Shown: piece by piece, positions 42,340 through 52,860 of the stretch
Numbering within the stretch: position 1 is the stretch's first letter
How the letters are laid out: every line of letters starts with the position of its first letter
Assembly: GCA_963575745.1 (NCBI GenBank)
Contig: CAUYUJ010015268.1
Span: 150,566-214,565 of the forward strand
Source of the DNA: Prorocentrum cordatum
Taxonomy: Eukaryota > Sar > Dinophyceae > Prorocentrales > Prorocentraceae
Length of the DNA: 64,000 bases
Direction of reading: 5' to 3'
Notes under the pieces: model-generated
Databases searched by the model: none
What the model was told of the DNA's origin: nothing
What the model saw: the letters and a program-made list of their open reading frames with translations, nothing else
Program-made: the position numbers and the translations under genes

Positions 42340-43175
42340 GGGACCACGAAACATTGGCAGGGGTGTGCCGAAATGGGCGGGGAGCCGCATGCCACTGGGG
42401 CCACGAAACATTGGGAGGGGTGTGCCGAAATGGGCGGGGGGCCGCATGTCACTGGGGCCTTCGGTGGAGCTCCTTGGTGGGCCACGAAACGAATCAGGGG
42501 TGCCGAAATTGGCGGGGCACTGCATGCAAGGACGGCCCATGGGCCGTAGGCGAAGTTGGCTCCCTACGGGGCCGCGAGATGTGCTTGGGGTGTGCCGAAA
42601 TGGACGGGGAGCCCCATGTGAGGACGGCCACTGGGGTCTCAGATGGGGCTCCCTGTGGGGCCAGTGAGCGTGTGCAGGGTGTGCCGACATGCTCCACGTG
42701 CGAGGGGTGTTCCGAGATGGGCGGGAAACCGCATGTGAGGACGTGCTCTGGGGCCTTCGGTGGAGCTCCCTATGGGGCCACGAGACGTGTGAGGGGTGTG
42801 CCGAAATGGGCAGGGCATCGCATGCGAGTCCAGCCACTGGGGCTTCAAGTTGAGCCCGCCATTGGGCCACGAAGCGTGCAATGTGTGTTCCGAAATGGGC
42901 GGGGCACCGCATGCGAGTCCAGCCGCTGAGCCTTGGGCGGAGCTCCCTATGGGGCCACGAGGCCTGCAAAGGGCGTGCCGAAATGGGCGGGGCACCGCAT
43001 GCGAGTCCAGCCACTGGGGACGCAGGTGGAGCTCCCTATGGGGCCACAAAACGTGTGAGGGGTGTGCCGAAACGGGCGGGGCACCGCATGCGAGTCCAGC
43101 CTATGCGGCATTCGGTGGAACTCCATAGGCGGCCACGGAACGTGTGAGGGGTGTGCTGACATGGCGACGAGGACG
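42340..43175 (+). repeat. Satellite array S2, about 89-bp unit
   Basis: About nine direct units with GGGGCCACGAAACGTGTGAG, GGGTGTGCCGAAATGGGCGG, GGCACCGCATGCGAGTCCAG and GGTGGAGCTCCCTATGGGG. The first two units are shorter (57 bp apart). Frames through it are not genes. Confidence 0.9.
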
Positions 43176-43292
43176 TGCGGAGGACAGAGGCAGGGATGGG
43201 AGGAGGGAGGAGGAAGAGGAATCAGGATGAGGAACGCGGGGCGCTCTGTCCAAAACGAAGGCCCCACACCTCAAGATGCTTGGGAACAAAAA

Positions 43293-43365
43293 AGAATCTC
43301 TGAGATCTGGTGGCCGCGGCTTTCTCCGTGACGCTCTGAGTGCGAGTTATCCTCATCCTAGGCCT
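43293..43365 (+). repeat. Family M repeat, partial copy
   Basis: ATCTCTGAGATCTGGTGGCC, GCGGCTTTCTC and TTATCCTCATCC as in the full M copies, with the palindromic middle deleted. Confidence 0.55.
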
Positions 43366-43814
43366 CCCTGAAAAAGGGCTCCTCGCGCGCGCGCGACAGC
43401 GGACTCACGAGACCCGCCTCGGCGGCAACGGCAGCAACGGCGGCGGCGGCGCCCTCGCCGCGCGCGGACGCGCGTGCGGCGGCGGCGGCGGCGGCGGCGC
43501 TGACGCTGCTGGCGGCGGCAGCGGCGGCGTCGGCAACACGCAGCACCTCCCCGCGCGCGGACGCGATGCCGGCGGCGGCGATGGCGCCGGCGGTGGCGGC
43601 GGCGCTGCTGGCGGGGCTGGCGGCGCCTCCGCCGCGCGCGCGGGCGGCACTGCCATGTCCGGGGCCGTCGATGTGCTCGCACGGAGAGCGGTGCCTCGGG
43701 AAAAGCGCGCGCGCGGCGCCGCGCGACCTCGAGCCGAGACGCGCAGCACTTGGCGGCGGCAGAGGGCAGGGCGGCCTGCGGCGCTTTGGGAGGCGAGGGC
43801 TGCGCCGCTTTGTT

Positions 43815-43965
43815 CGGGTTCGCCATATCGCTCGGACGTCCTTTCCCCGTGCATGTTGCGGTTTCGTGCGTCTGCTTCTTCTCTCGCGAGAGGACCAGGA
43901 AGGCTCTTCAATGGCCCTCGCCGAGAAAGAATGCACACGTTCGGGCGATGCCGAGCGAGCAGCGT
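43815..43965 (+). repeat. Paralogue of 28985-29300 lacking the A insertion
   Basis: CGCTCGGACGTCCTTTCCCC, GTTTCGTGCG, CTTCTCTCGC and CTCGCCGAGAAAGAATGCAC follow the same order as the flanks of A copy 5, without the 160-bp element. The outer ATCGCTCGGACGT and its complement ACG(T)TCGGGCGAT suggest this host repeat is itself a short inverted-repeat element. Confidence 0.75.
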
Positions 43966-44385
43966 CATCGTGCCGCCATGCGGAGGCGCAGACAGAGGAG
44001 CGAACGGGGCGTGGCTGGCCACGGCGACTCCCGGCCACGGAGAGCTCCCCCGACCCAGATCTAAGGATCAGGGCGCGAAGGTCAGAGCCCCTCCCCAAAA
44101 CCACGGGGGGTCCTTTCTTTCGGCGTCCTCTTTGTCCAGAGAATGGCCTGGGAACAGCATGCGATCATCTACCTTCCATGAGCGGCCTGTGCAGCAGAGC
44201 CATCAGGTGATGGGGGGTCATGAAGCTGCGGGGCGCAACTTTCCAACACCAGCAGCACACACACAAACTTGACCTGATTCCTTGCATCTTAGCGTTTCGG
44301 CAATCTCGACTCCCTCCGACCTCGTGCAGACCTGGAACCTTCAGAACATCAGCATTTCACTTTCCGCTCGGAGGCCTCTCGTAGA

Positions 44386-44578
44386 GGCCTCCCAGATGGG
44401 GTCCGTGTACATGGGGTCGGATGATCGCGCAGCATCGCCGATTCATCGCCGACGTCAACTGCGTATCGGCGACGCCGGCGTGGAGACAACCGGGCTCCAC
44501 ATCGAGCCGCATCGCCGATGCATCGCTGACGCGGCGCGATCCTCCGACCCCCTCTGCTCGGACACCATTCGGGAGGCC
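44386..44578 (+). mobile_element. Family C inverted-repeat element, copy 2 (best)
   Basis: 193 bp. Left GGCCTCCCAGATGGGGTCCG; complement of right GGCCTCCCGAATGGTGTCCG; both continue through ATGGGGTCGGATGATCGCG-type sequence for about 45 bp. TAGA directly flanks both sides (44382-44385, 44579-44582). Confidence 0.85.
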
Positions 44579-44599
44579 TAGATCTCGGGCCATCCTGAG

Positions 44600-46090
44600 G
44601 CGCCTGCTCGAGCAACTTTGGGCCGTCTTGGCGGCACCTTTTCCGTGCCCCCAACGCCCGCTGCAGACGGCATACAGACCCGTCGGTCAGAAGAAGTGCG
44701 TAGAAACATGAGGTAGGAGGGCGCTGAAAGTAGATTGGGCTTCCGCTCGCCCCCCTGAAGAGGAGGGAAGAGGCAGAAACGCCCGAACCTTGCAGCAGGC
44801 AGGCGCCCAGCGTTACGATTAGGATCTGGGAATCCACACACACACACCCACTCCCCACGGCCCGCGCGTACAGAGGTTCGGAAGTCCACACGGACTCTCC
44901 TGGGTCCGCGGTGGGCCCCCTGCCCCTCCCCGCGCCCCTTCCCCGGCTCGCGGAGCGCGCCGGTGGGCGTCGTCGGAGGCGCCGCCAGAGGTGTGGGGAT
45001 GGGGATGTGGCACCGGCGCAGGAGATCCGCGCGGACCTCCATGAAAAATGTCTCTCATGTTGCCTCTGGTTCTCGCAAGGAGAAGCCTAGAATCGACCGC
45101 GTCGGCAAGCAAGCTGCCCGCCACCCCTTTTTCGGCAATGAGGGGGGCGGATCCTGCGGAACAGGGGTCCCGGACCCTGGGGCTTTCCCCAGCAAGAGTT
45201 TTTCCCCGAACAGCTGGTCCGTAAGGCTTCGATGCCAGGTTTCTAAGAGACTGGCAAGTGCGCTGCCGGATCCGAGATCGGTCGGGCGACGCCGTCTCCC
45301 GTTGTTTCCTGTGGCCTTCCGTGGCCTCCCGTTGGCCTCCCGTTGGCCTCCCGTGGCCTCCCACCGCCGTCCCCTTACGCATCCGCATCCGTATCCGTGT
45401 CCCTATCCCTGTCCAGCTGCCTTTGCCCCTATCCTTTCCATCCCGCTCCAGCATCCCACATCCTATATCCTGTGTCCCGACCCCTGCCCCGCGATCCGTA
45501 TCCCTATCTCCCTATTTCCTTACCCCTACTACTAGCCTGATCCCCCCGTCGTGCCCCCCTATCGTAACGGTGTAACGCTGCTCAGGGTCTTCTGCTGCTG
45601 TGGTGCCACTTGATCTCGAGTTTCTTTCCTGGCGGCCTCGGGTCGGGCGTTGTTTGTCAGGACTGGGTTCAGTGGGACCTGGTTTAGTGATGTGTACCGG
45701 GGCCCGCCCCGCCCGCCCCATTCCACTAACCTGAGCTGCCGTCACCCGATAAACACCAGCCACGGCAGATCTGTTTGAGTGACTCGAGTCCATATTTTGT
45801 GGACTTCGGGGCCCAATCACTAACCAGCTCCTCTTAACCAGGGCCCTCGCTATACCCGATGGAGGGGCCCCCAGAGAGCCCGAAAGCGGTGGAAAGCCCC
45901 CAAGATCCCTCTGCCTCTGTCGGGCGCACGCCAACATGGACTACGGATCCGTGGATTTGGCGGGTGCGCATCAAATCCACGGGAAGGGGAAGGTAACCCT
46001 CCAAACATGAGGCCAGAACCGCCCTGTCTGGCGACGGAGCGCGCAAAGTCTTCACGGCAACGGGACCCGCCGCTAAACCACGCGCATTCC
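44600..46090. other. Stretch with no supported gene
   Basis: Contains a partial H-like element (about 44890-45045), short GTTGGCCTCCC repeats near 45320-45360 and CCTATCCCT-type repeats to 45540. Frames here lack consistent codon bias. Nothing else recognised. Confidence 0.5.
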
Positions 46091-46093
46091 GGG

Positions 46094-46247
46094 CTCGGCC
46101 TGACCGACCCCTAGCAAACCATCCCCTTCCGTGACGCCACCCTCGCCTTTCGAGCTCCCCTCTGGCCGCATACATACGCCTTGGGGCGAGGCGTGGGGGA
46201 CGTCACGGAAGAGGATGGTTTGCCAGGGGTCGGTCAGGCCGCCACTG
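46094..46247. mobile_element. Inverted-repeat element Y (single copy)
   Basis: Arms CCTGACCGACCCCTAGCAAA and its inverted partner TTTGCCAGGGGTCGGTCAGG extend through CCATCC-CTTCCGTGACG, about 43 bp with three mismatches, around a 65-bp loop. Confidence 0.75.
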
Positions 46248-46888
46248 AGCCTTCATCCATGTTTGTGACCCCTCTGCCTCCGGGAGCTGCGGCAAGGCCT
46301 CTGACACGTTTCCGAAAGGGACGCCAGCGACAGGGACTTCTGAAACCGCGGCGCTGACATTGAGACTTCGAAGCGTGCGAGTGACATCGTCATGCGGCGA
46401 CCTTCTCGTGGGCGAAACCGATCGGCCTTGAGAAATTGGCATCGCCCGTCTCACAAGTCCCTTTCCCTGGGGTCGCTGGAGACGTATGACTCGTGTACGG
46501 GGGACTCGGGTAGGCCTGACGCTGTAGGATCCACATGAGCCTGGCCATAAGTCGGGCATGTCCTACCGCAGGCGGGTTGTGGAAGAAAAATGAAGAATGG
46601 TGAAGACGTGTTCAAAAAATAATGGAACAATCGTCCCCAGACTGTTTTTTGACTATTCTTGAATCTTCATCCTGTAGGGGGACATGCCCAACTGAAGCCT
46701 GGCCAAACAAGCCCACCCCTGCACGGAGGAGGCAACCAGCGCCGGAGTCCCCTGCCCTCGAGTCGTGCTCGCGAACGGGACGCCACCGCGCGCGCGCGAG
46801 AAACCGACCACGGGCAGTGGACGCCTGCGGCAACGTCTGGCTCTTCGCGCGAACCACTCCTGCCAAAGCCCCCTGCTCTCGGGCGTCG

Positions 46889-47025
46889 CTTTCGCAGGTC
46901 CGCGCGGATTTTCGGATCGGCGCTGGACCCCTCTCCCTGGCGTGCGTAGCGCGCCAGGGGCGGCGCCGGAGGCGCCGCTGGGGGGCCCAGCGCGGATCCA
47001 AGAAATCCGTTCGGAGCGCCAAAAG
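46889..47025 (+). mobile_element. Family H inverted-repeat element, copy 2
   Basis: CTTTCGCAGGTCCGCGCGGA at left, GAAATCCGTTCGGAGCGCCA at right, and GGGGCGGCGCCGGAGGCGCC in the middle. Confidence 0.75.
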
Positions 47026-47100
47026 TTTATGTTTATGGCTTTCTCTCTTCTTCGAATTAAGACGAAGCCAGGACGAGGACTAAATCGGGTGCAAATAAAT

Positions 47101-47232
47101 AGAGAATCTCTGAGCTCTGGCGACTCTGGAGGATGCCTTGGGCGCCGCGGCCTTCTCAGATCGTTCCGGCACGCTCCGGGAGCGTTCCCGAACGCTCTTG
47201 AACGGATTTATCCTGGTCCCAGCACCGTCCGA
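47101..47232 (+). repeat. Family M dispersed repeat, copy 3
   Basis: ATCTCTGAGCTCTGGCGACT, GGGCGCCGCGGCCTTCTCAG, TCCGGGAGCGTTCCCGAACG and GGATTTATCCTGGTCCCAGC. The palindrome is less perfect than in copies 1 and 2. Confidence 0.75.
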
Positions 47233-47944
47233 GAGTTCTGGCCCAAGGCGTCCTCGGGCGTGGCCAACTTTTCGCGCCGCCTCGGGGCCTCTGGGGTACC
47301 CTGGGCCTGGCGAGGGGCGCCTCGCTGGCCTCGGCAAGCTCGGGTCACCTAGGGGGAGTTTCGACGAAAAATAAAACATACCCGCAAAATAATAAAAAAA
47401 AAATAGTCCAAAAATAGTCTGGGGACTATTTTTTGAGTATTCTTTGACCTTCTTGGGGCATTTTTGGGGTAGAAAGCTCGGGTCACCCGGGGCAAGGACC
47501 ACGCCCTTGGAAGCACCCCGAGGGGGAACGACACGGGGGGGTGGGGGCGGCTCAGGCGGGAGACGTCGATCGGGCGGGCGGTAATGGTGGGTTGCTCGCG
47601 TGGGGGGTGCAGACACGGGATCTAGAAAGGGGGCCTTGCGGGCCCCTTTAGGGCACCGGCTGGCTCCAAAAAGGGCCCTACAACACCCCTTCAGGGCTTT
47701 TGTTCCTTCACCTCCCCAGTTGGGTCACCCCCCATTGCCACCCGCCCGAGTCGACCTGCAATCGGCGATACATCGCCGACCTGTCGGCGATAAAACCCCG
47801 ATGGCGAATCCGCACGCCCCTGGGCGGGGTGGGCCATCGGGCCCCTCTCGGCGATGGCTAGTACTTGGCGGTTCAGTGCGTGACCCGCAGGCCGGGAGCT
47901 TCTGCCCGTCACAGCGGCGGCCCCAGCGACACGCTGCGCCCTGC

Positions 47945-48080
47945 TACAGTCGGGGCCCCGAAGAAGGAGCCCTTTTTTTCTTGGGGAGGGGGGCTCCGTG
48001 TTCCTTAGTTGCTTTACAGTGCTCCTTGGGTTTTCCTGAGGTTTTCCATGTAACACCGGAGTTGAATTCTCTTGCACAGC
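47945..48080 (-). mobile_element. Family W element, copy 3 (inverted)
   Basis: CAGTCGGGGCCCCGAAGAAG and TTTTCTTGGGGAGGGGGGCT are the complement of the W right half (GAGCCCCTCCCCAACGAAAA, GCGCCCCGACTG). Confidence 0.6.
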
Positions 48081-48239
48081 TGTGCTCTAGAGCTCGGACC
48101 TCTTTCTTTTCGTTCGTCGTCGTCGTTCGTTCGTTCGTCGCTCATCCCCCCCCCCCACGGCCACAAAAGTAAACTCCTGGAGGAAAGAGGCGAAAGCCTC
48201 CTGTCCCTCGCAGCTCCTTGGTGCAAGAGCCAGGGCACG

Positions 48240-48365
48240 CGTGCCACTTGTTTATGTGGTGCAATATATGTGGTGTAATCCACTCTGCTGAACTTGAAGT
48301 CGTCATCTCAACTGCTCGCGCAAACATCCCACCCACCCACCCGCAACTTGGTTTGCAAAACCTCT
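48240..48365 (-). repeat. Dispersed repeat U, copy 2
   Basis: Complement of 10640-10765 in outline. It is flanked by two copies of GGCACGCGTGCCACTTGTTT (about 48235 and 48491) in direct order. Confidence 0.6.
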
Positions 48366-48715
48366 TAAGACCGACTACGACGACACCGACGACAACGACT
48401 AGGACGACACCGACAACGTCTCCGACGACTTCGACGACGACAACGACGCCGCCGCCGACGACGACGAAGACGACGACGACGCCAACGAAGGGCACGCGTG
48501 CCACTTGTTTATTGGGAAGCGGGGGCCTCGTTCCTTCTTTATCGTTCCTTAGGTCAACGCCCCCCGACTCTAGCTCCGCTCCGCGGGGCGGCGGGCTCGG
48601 AGCGGCTCGGGCCTCTCACGCTCGGGAGCGGGCAACATCATGGTGGCGCGCCGCGCCGAGGCGCGTGGGCCAGAACCGGCGGAGCGACACGCTGGCCCAA
48701 AACTTCCGACCGTCC

Positions 48716-48823
48716 CCCTCCTCCTCCTCCTCCTCCTCCTCCTCCTCCTCCTCCTCCTCCTCTTTCTCCTCCTCCTCCTCCTCCTTCTTCTCCTCCTCCT
48801 CCTCCTCCTCCTCCTCCTCCTGG
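48716..48823. repeat. CTC microsatellite
   Basis: CTC tract with TTTCTC and TTCTTC interruptions, followed by a partial C-family end (GGTGGGGTCCGAGTAGGTGG). Confidence 0.9.
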
Positions 48824-49075
48824 TTCTGGGCCTCGCAGGTGGGGTCCGAGTAGGTGGGGTCGGACTGCCCCCAGACATCTGGCGCTCCCATGTTTTCGAT
48901 GCGGGGACCCCCCATAGGTCTGGACCACCTCTTTGGGGCCAGCTTTTCGTGTCGAGTAGTTCTGTTGACTGTCCCTGGGGCCCGTGGAGGGCCACCAAAG
49001 GTCGACTATGTAGCAAAACACCGGCCGCGCTTATTTGTCGGAGCATAGGATCTCTAGGCCGGACCCCCCCAGGCG

Positions 49076-49231
49076 GCGCGCACAAGGGGGCAGGGGGAGA
49101 GGGGAAGGCTTCTTACAAGGTTGCTGCTTCTCAGACGGCCCCGGCCCTGCATCTACAGATAAGGCCCGCGCCTTCTGAGCAGGGGTGCTTCTAAGAGACA
49201 CTCCCCCATCCCCCACCCCTTTCTCTGCGCG
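49076..49231 (+). mobile_element. Family N inverted-repeat element, copy 2
   Basis: GCGCGCACAAGGGGGCAGGG at left, complement CGCGCAGAGAAAGGGGTGGG at right, with CCCGCGCCTTCTGAG interior as in copy 1. Confidence 0.75.
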
Positions 49232-49249
49232 TGGCTGACCCCTACGTCC

Positions 49250-49500
49250 CCAGACCCCCGACGTCATGTTTTTTTTTGCTTGCACAACGTCCATACAGCG
49301 AGAAACCTCCCGTCGCCCTGGGATCCGACGTAGCGAAGAAATTGCAACGTTGTAAACAAGAACACGCCCAGCCCCAGACCCCGTCTTTCTGCGCCATTTT
49401 TCGAGGCGGATCGATCTGCGAAGGCCCCCAGGCCCGAATCGAAGGCGAAGCCGCCCGGCTCGACGAAGTTGCGACGCGCCAGGATCTCAGGGCGTCGTGG
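49250..49500 (-). repeat. Dispersed repeat K, copy 2
   Basis: Complement of 34640-34860 in order. The open minus frame EILARRNFVEPGGFAFDSGL lies wholly inside this repeat, so it is not treated as an exon although it follows the kinase-like exon. Confidence 0.6.
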
Positions 49501-49546
49501 CCTCCCCACGACTTCGAAAGGCTCTTGCGCCCCGACCCTGCGGTGC

Positions 49547-49606
49547 CGGCTTCACGTCCCGGTGGCACACCCCGTGCTGGTGGAGGTGGGCCACCGCCCG
49601 GGTCGC
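49547..49606 (-). CDS. Candidate protein-kinase exon (HRDVKP loop)
   Basis: After acceptor GCGCCAG, 20 codons, all ending in G or C, read ATRAVAHLHQHGVCHRDVKP. This is the helix E and catalytic-loop sequence of eukaryotic protein kinases: H-R-D with the following K and P in register. The donor would be AAGCCG|GCACC (GC type). The expected next residues E-N and the DFG exon were not found: the following sequence is repeat K, and the next open frame has DSG rather than DFG. It may be one exon of a widely split gene or a stranded exon. Confidence 0.55.
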
Positions 49607-49751
49607 CTGGCGCGCCGCGGCGTGCTAATAGGGGAAGAGGGGGAAAAGGAGGAAGGCGCCAAGGTCCTGGTCCCGCGGTGCTCTCCGCCGAGACGGGGAG
49701 GCGGGCGGGGAGAAGGACAAGGCGGAGGGGGGTGGGGACAAACGGGGAGGA

Positions 49752-50096
49752 GGCGGAGGAGGCGGCGGAGGAGGAGGAGGAGGAGGAGGAGGAGGAGGAG
49801 GAGGAGGAGGAGGAGGAGGGAGGAGGAGGAGGAGGAGGGAGGGGGAGGGGGCATCTTGGCAGCCTCTGGGGGCATTCTTTTGGGGACTCCCTGGAGCTGC
49901 CTGGGAGCCTCTTGGAGGAGGAGGAGGGGAGGAGGGAGGAGGAGGAGGAGGAGGAGGAGAGGAGAGGAGGACGAGGAGGAGGAGGAGGAGGAGGAGGAGG
50001 GAGGAGGAGGAGGAGGAGGGGAGGAGGAAGAGGAGGAGGAGGAGGAGGAGGAGAGGCAGGAGGAGGAGGAGGAGGAGGAGGAGGAGGAGGAGGAGG
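49752..50096. repeat. GGA microsatellite, large
   Basis: About 345 bp of GGA/GAG with a short unique island (49850-49915). The long frames on both strands, including the one giving 378 codons, are artefacts of this tract. Confidence 0.95.
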
Positions 50097-50598
50097 CCTC
50101 TCGGGGGCCTCCTTGGGGGCCTTTCCGTGGCCTCTTGGGCGCCGCGGCGGGGCCCCGCGGCGGCCCGCTCTCTCTCGGGGCGGTGGGCGGGCCTCGCCGG
50201 CGGGGCGCCGCCTTGCCCTGCAGCCTCTCGGTGCCGGCCTCCCGCCCCGGGCCCTCGCGCCCTGGCGCATGCGGGCCACGCCTCTGGGCGAGGCGAGGCG
50301 AGGCGCTGGCGTGCGTCCCGACGGGGGGACGGCCCTGCAAGTAGGGGGCCGCATGCGAACCCTACCCCTACCCCCCACGAGTTCTGAGGGGGAGGGGTAG
50401 GGTTCGCATGCGGTCCCCTAGCATGCGGGCCACGCCTCTGGGCGAGGCGAGGCGAGGCGCCGGCGGGCGTCCCGACGGGGGGACGGCCCTGCAAGGGCGC
50501 GGCGTGCGGGCCAGGGCCTGGTCAGAGCTGGAGGTCGGTGTTGCGGTAAAGAGCAGATTTCTCTTCCAGTGGGGCCTCCGGTGGAGCACACTGTCAGA

Positions 50599-50676
50599 CG
50601 CCTCCCAGATGGGGTCCGAGCAGATGGGGTCCAGCGACGCTCTCACCCCATGTGCTCGGACCCCATCCGGGAGGCC
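50599..50676 (+). mobile_element. Family C element, 78-bp minimal hairpin copy
   Basis: GCCTCCCAGATGGGGTCCGA at left and inverted GGCCTCCCGGATGGGGTCCG at right with only about 25 bp between them. CAGA and TGGA flank it. It appears to be an internally deleted derivative of the 193-bp form. Confidence 0.85.
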
Positions 50677-50742
50677 TGGAACTCTGGGGCCACGATCCTC
50701 GTGAGGAGTGTGCCGAAATCGGCGGGGGGACGCAGGCCGACC

Positions 50743-50922
50743 AGGTTCGTGTCGTGCCGACCCTGGCGTCGGTTTCTGACACCGCGGGGATCGTTCCGCC
50801 TTGAACGATTGGCCGTCTCCGAGATGCCAGATCGTTCAACATCGACCGATTCTGGGGCGCCGGCGGCGGCTAACGCTGAAGGCCGGCGGAAGGATCCCCG
50901 CCAATCGACATGACGTGAACCT
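50743..50922 (+). mobile_element. Family F inverted-repeat element, copy 5 (intact)
   Basis: 180 bp: AGGTTCGTGTCGTGCCGACC at left and inverted AGGTTCACGTCATGTCGATT at right, with an intact CGTTCAACATCGACCGATTC interior that serves as the empty site for element G. Confidence 0.85.
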
Positions 50923-51114
50923 ACCGCGCCCAACTTCCCTGTCCCGCTCCGCTCGTGCGGTCTTCCGCGCTCGGCCAGAACCCGGTCGCAAACGCCTCCC
51001 GCACCCCTCCCAGAGTCTGCACTGGCCACCCAGACCCCCGACGGCACGATTTCTTCAAGACGTGGACCCCCAGAGGTCTCGACCCGTTCCCCGGGACCGC
51101 TGTCTCATCCTGAC

Positions 51115-51285
51115 CTGCTTTTTGACGGCCCCGGGGCCCGACAAAGGGCCCTGGGAGGCCGAAAACGGCGGAAAACCGCTCGTCGTGTTTTTTCTCATGA
51201 TTCCATTGACTTGTTTTTGGACGGCCCGGGGCCCGATTGGGGCCCTGGGAGGCCGAAAACGGCGGAAAACCGCTCGTCGTGATGC
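51115..51285 (+). repeat. Tandem duplication, about 90-bp unit
   Basis: Two units share GCCCTGGGAGGCCGAAAACG and GCGGAAAACCGCTCGTCGTG, plus TTGACGGCCC/TTGGACGGCCC before them. No gene. Confidence 0.8.
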
Positions 51286-51440
51286 CAGAAAGGGGGTCTG
51301 GGTACTGCGAGCTTCGGGGGGCCACTGCGCGCGGAGGGAGTGCCGCCCAAACCCCGCCGGCAGCCCACCCCTGGGGAGAGCCGTCGCAGAGTGACTGCTC
51401 GCAGAGGGCCTGGATCCGCCATGGGGGATGCACGGCACAT

Positions 51441-51609
51441 TACACCCTGCGATATGCTTAAGAAATCATGGGTTAAGAAATTCTTAGTCTCAGAATTTGA
51501 TATAAAACCCAGAAGTTCGATCAAAATCTTAGGAATTAAATTGAAACATTAAGAATAATCGAGACTCTGGCCGAAACTGTAAGTTTTCTTAAGCATCGCA
51601 CAAGGTGTA
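51441..51609. mobile_element. Family E inverted-repeat element, copy 1
   Basis: 169 bp, AT-rich. TACACCCTGCGATATGCTTA at left and inverted TACACCTTGTGCGATGCTTA at right, both followed by AGAAA. CAT lies on both sides. It directly follows the last sense codon of the candidate exon at 51610-51750, so it could form that exon's downstream intron. Confidence 0.85.
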
Positions 51610-51750
51610 CATCCATGCAAGCATGTGTTTTTCTTTCGGACGTTTGCGCGTAGGCACGCTGCGAGAAGTGGAACGCGCTCGGTTCGTAAAGATCCCCCGG
51701 TCCTCCTCGACAAGTAGCGTTCGCGGAACGAAGGATGCCAGAACCATGCA
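51610..51750 (-). CDS. Candidate coding exon between two short elements
   Basis: The minus frame CMVLASFVPRTLLVEEDRGI then FTNRARSTSRSVPTRKRPKE and KHMLAWM (47 codons) has a protein-like, basic composition. It starts at an AAAG acceptor-like site inside the end of H copy 3 and stops where E copy 1 begins; reading into E gives a stop within six codons. If both elements are introns, this exon is bounded exactly by them. The protein is not recognised. Confidence 0.4.
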
Positions 51751-51888
51751 CTTTCGCAGGTCCGCGCGGATTTTCGGATCGGCGCTGGACCCCACTCCCT
51801 GGCGCGAGGAGCGCGCCAGCGGCGGCGCTGGAGACGCCGCCTGGGGGTTCCAGCGCCGATACGAGAAATCCGCGCGGATCTCCGAAAG
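51751..51888 (+). mobile_element. Family H inverted-repeat element, copy 3
   Basis: CTTTCGCAGGTCCGCGCGGA at left and inverted CTTTCGGAGATCCGCGCGGA at right, with GCGGCGCTGGAGACGCCGCC in the middle. This is the best-preserved ends of the family. Confidence 0.85.
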
Positions 51889-51935
51889 TTCGTGTTTCTG
51901 TTGTTATTTGTTCCCCACAGCGTAGGGCGCGCAGC

Positions 51936-52025
51936 CTGCACGCAGAACTCGACCTTGAGCTCCCCTGGCAACGCGCTCTCCTTCATCAGAGCCTGCCTCA
52001 GGTTGCCGGCGCGCAGCGGGTGGGC
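51936..52025 (-). CDS. Candidate coding exon, unknown protein
   Basis: The minus frame NLRQALMKESALPGELKVEF then CVQ, mostly G/C at third positions, ends at a GC-type donor CAG|GCTGCG just before H copy 3. The upstream boundary is unclear because another frame (VTPGMRGSANPGVWGEAATV) also looks coding just upstream. It could be the exon preceding 51610-51750. Confidence 0.35.
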
Positions 52026-52359
52026 ACGGTGGCGGCTTCGCCCCAGACGCCCGGATTCGCCGATCCCCGCATGCCAGGAGTGACAGGTCGTGTGAAACAT
52101 TCGGCTGTCCCCCTCCCCTTTCCCCCTTTCCCCTAAGTGCAAGGGCTGCTTGGGGAAAAAGGCAACAGCCAGCAGCGTGTGAAGTACGCTCGACATCATC
52201 CTCCTTCATTCTCTTGTGGCACACAACATCACCCTCCTTCATTCTCCATTCTGGCTACTCTTTTGAATTTGTCCCCCCTCTCCTGGGGTTCACACTGCCT
52301 CTTGAGCCCACCCCACCCCATCCGGGGGGCCCATGAGCTCACGACTGCTTCTCCCAGGG

Positions 52360-52860
52360 CTTCTGGGCCCCCCGAGGAGCCCCAAGAAGGCCCAAACAGA
52401 GAGAGTCCAAGATAGTCCAAGAGAGCGCCAAGATAGTCCAAGAGAGCGTCGAGCCAGCCCAGGGTAGCCTCACTATGGTCTAACATGGCTTCGAAGCGGC
52501 CCACGATGCCCCGAAGAGGGCGGCAAAAGTCGTCCCATCCCCTTGGGGAAACGTATATTTTTAGAACACGTGCCCGCCCTTTTCGTCTTGACAGCGTCCA
52601 GACAGCCCCAGGGGCCCCAAAGATCAGTCGCTCCCAAGACGGCTCAAAAGAGCGCCAAGAGGCTCTAGGAGGGGCCCAAGATAAGGAATACGAATGACAT
52701 GTCGAGCCCTTCCCCCCAAAATGGCTCCAAGAGACCCCCAGAGGCCCCAAGCGGCCTCCATGAGGCTCCCAAGAGGCCCACAAGTGGCCCTCAAGAAACC
52801 CCGAACCGCCCTTCAGATGCCCCCAAGAGCCCTCCAAGAGGCCCAACCTGGGGGATCGGC
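52360..52860 (+). repeat. Degenerate CCAAGANGGCC repeat field
   Basis: CCCCAAGAAGGCCC, CCAAGAGAGCGCC and CCCAAGAGGCCC motifs recur, as at 8400-9060. No gene supported between 52030 and 53260. Confidence 0.6.

Noticed and set aside
47236-47300. Plus-strand FWPKASSGVANFSRRLGA with good codon bias, reminiscent of a kinase C-lobe
   Set aside because: Opposite strand to all supported exons, very short, directly behind an M repeat, no splice partner found.
49416-49485. Possible kinase DFG exon (FAFDSGLGAFAD)
   Set aside because: Lies entirely in dispersed repeat K, also present at 34.7 kb where the frame is not kept; DSG instead of DFG.
49242-50400. Open frames of 260-389 codons on both strands
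   Set aside because: Produced by the GGA microsatellite: poly-Pro, poly-Ser, poly-Leu, poly-Glu or poly-Gly in every frame.
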